Source of the DNA: Acidobacteriota bacterium | GTDB taxonomy: Bacteria; Acidobacteriota; Blastocatellia; Pyrinomonadales; Pyrinomonadaceae | Reading direction: 5' to 3' | Assembly (NCBI GenBank): GCA_013698055.1 | Contig: JACCVS010000250.1 | Coordinates: 1 to 6,225 of the forward strand | DNA: 6,225 bases | In this document: piece by piece, positions 6,131-6,225 of the stretch | How positions within the stretch are numbered: the stretch's first letter is position 1 | Layout: every line of letters begins with the position of its first letter | Translations under genes and position numbers: made by a program | Notes under the pieces: model-generated | Seen by the model: only the letters and a program-made list of their open reading frames with translations | The model's database searches: none | Told to the model about the DNA's origin: nothing

Positions 6131-6225
6131 ATGAAAAGAGTATTCCTCATTGTGCTCGCCTGCGCGGCTTTACACGCCGGGGTGAGCGCGCAAACCAATA
6201 GCGACAAGCAATCCTCAGCTACACA
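6131..6225 (+). CDS. Start of an exported protein (3' end outside window)
   Basis: Only 31 codons are visible. MKRVFLIVLACAALHAGVSA is a textbook signal peptide: positive start, hydrophobic core, and a V-S-A cut site followed by Q21. The mature part begins QTNSDKQSSAT, polar and probably flexible. GGGAGG (6113-6118) lies 12 bases upstream of the ATG, a somewhat long gap; AGAGA sits closer. The start is 27 bases after the SDR stop codon, so the two are likely in one operon. The function cannot be inferred from what is visible. Confidence 0.75.
   Translation, partial: MKRVFLIVLACAALHAGVSAQTNSDKQSSAT

Noticed and set aside
6131..6225. Lipoprotein signal around Cys11 of the last, partial gene
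   Set aside because: VLAC has an unusual residue at -2 and the hydrophobic part before it is too short, while a good signal peptidase I site (VSA-Q) follows.
1..6225. CRISPR array, tRNA, rRNA, insertion sequence or defence operon
   Set aside because: No spaced direct repeats, cloverleaf, rRNA-like sequence, transposase or toxin-antitoxin-like pair could be seen anywhere in the window.

Overview
The window is an ordinary-looking stretch of a moderately GC-rich, Gram-negative (diderm) bacterial chromosome. A TonB-dependent outer-membrane receptor and three proteins with export signals point to an outer membrane and periplasm. The secreted von Willebrand A protein, and a secreted coiled-coil protein whose opening YTVVLRSGRRVEVP segment I associate with Acidobacteriota (Blastocatellia-like lineages), suggest that phylum. 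This placement is inference, not proof.

Layout, left to right: (1) the C-terminal half of a TonB-dependent receptor runs in from the left edge and ends at 1056. (2) A convergent minus-strand gene, 1167-1589, encodes a four-helix DUF4383-type membrane protein; the gap between the two holds a long imperfect hairpin at 1088-1156 built of degenerate 7-base units. (3) A 260-bp divergent intergenic region, 1590-1849, carries a plausible promoter for each direction. (4) 1850-2917 encodes an unrecognised exported coiled-coil protein. (5) A second heptad-repeat palindrome, 2928-2998, abuts the start codon of gatB (3000-4475), the GatB subunit of the tRNA-dependent amidotransferase. (6) A markedly AT-richer gene, 4535-5200, encodes a secreted VWA-domain protein with an intact metal site. 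(7) After 183 bp without a convincing gene come a short-chain dehydrogenase/reductase (5384-6103) and, 27 bp on, the start of another exported protein that runs off the right edge.

The genes do not form one obvious pathway. gatB is housekeeping and stands here without gatA or gatC. The SDR and the last gene are close enough to share a transcript. I see no transposase, CRISPR array, tRNA, rRNA or clear defence system. The least ordinary signals are the two heptad-repeat palindromes, one lying exactly where the gatB ribosome-binding site should be, and the compositionally distinct VWA gene.
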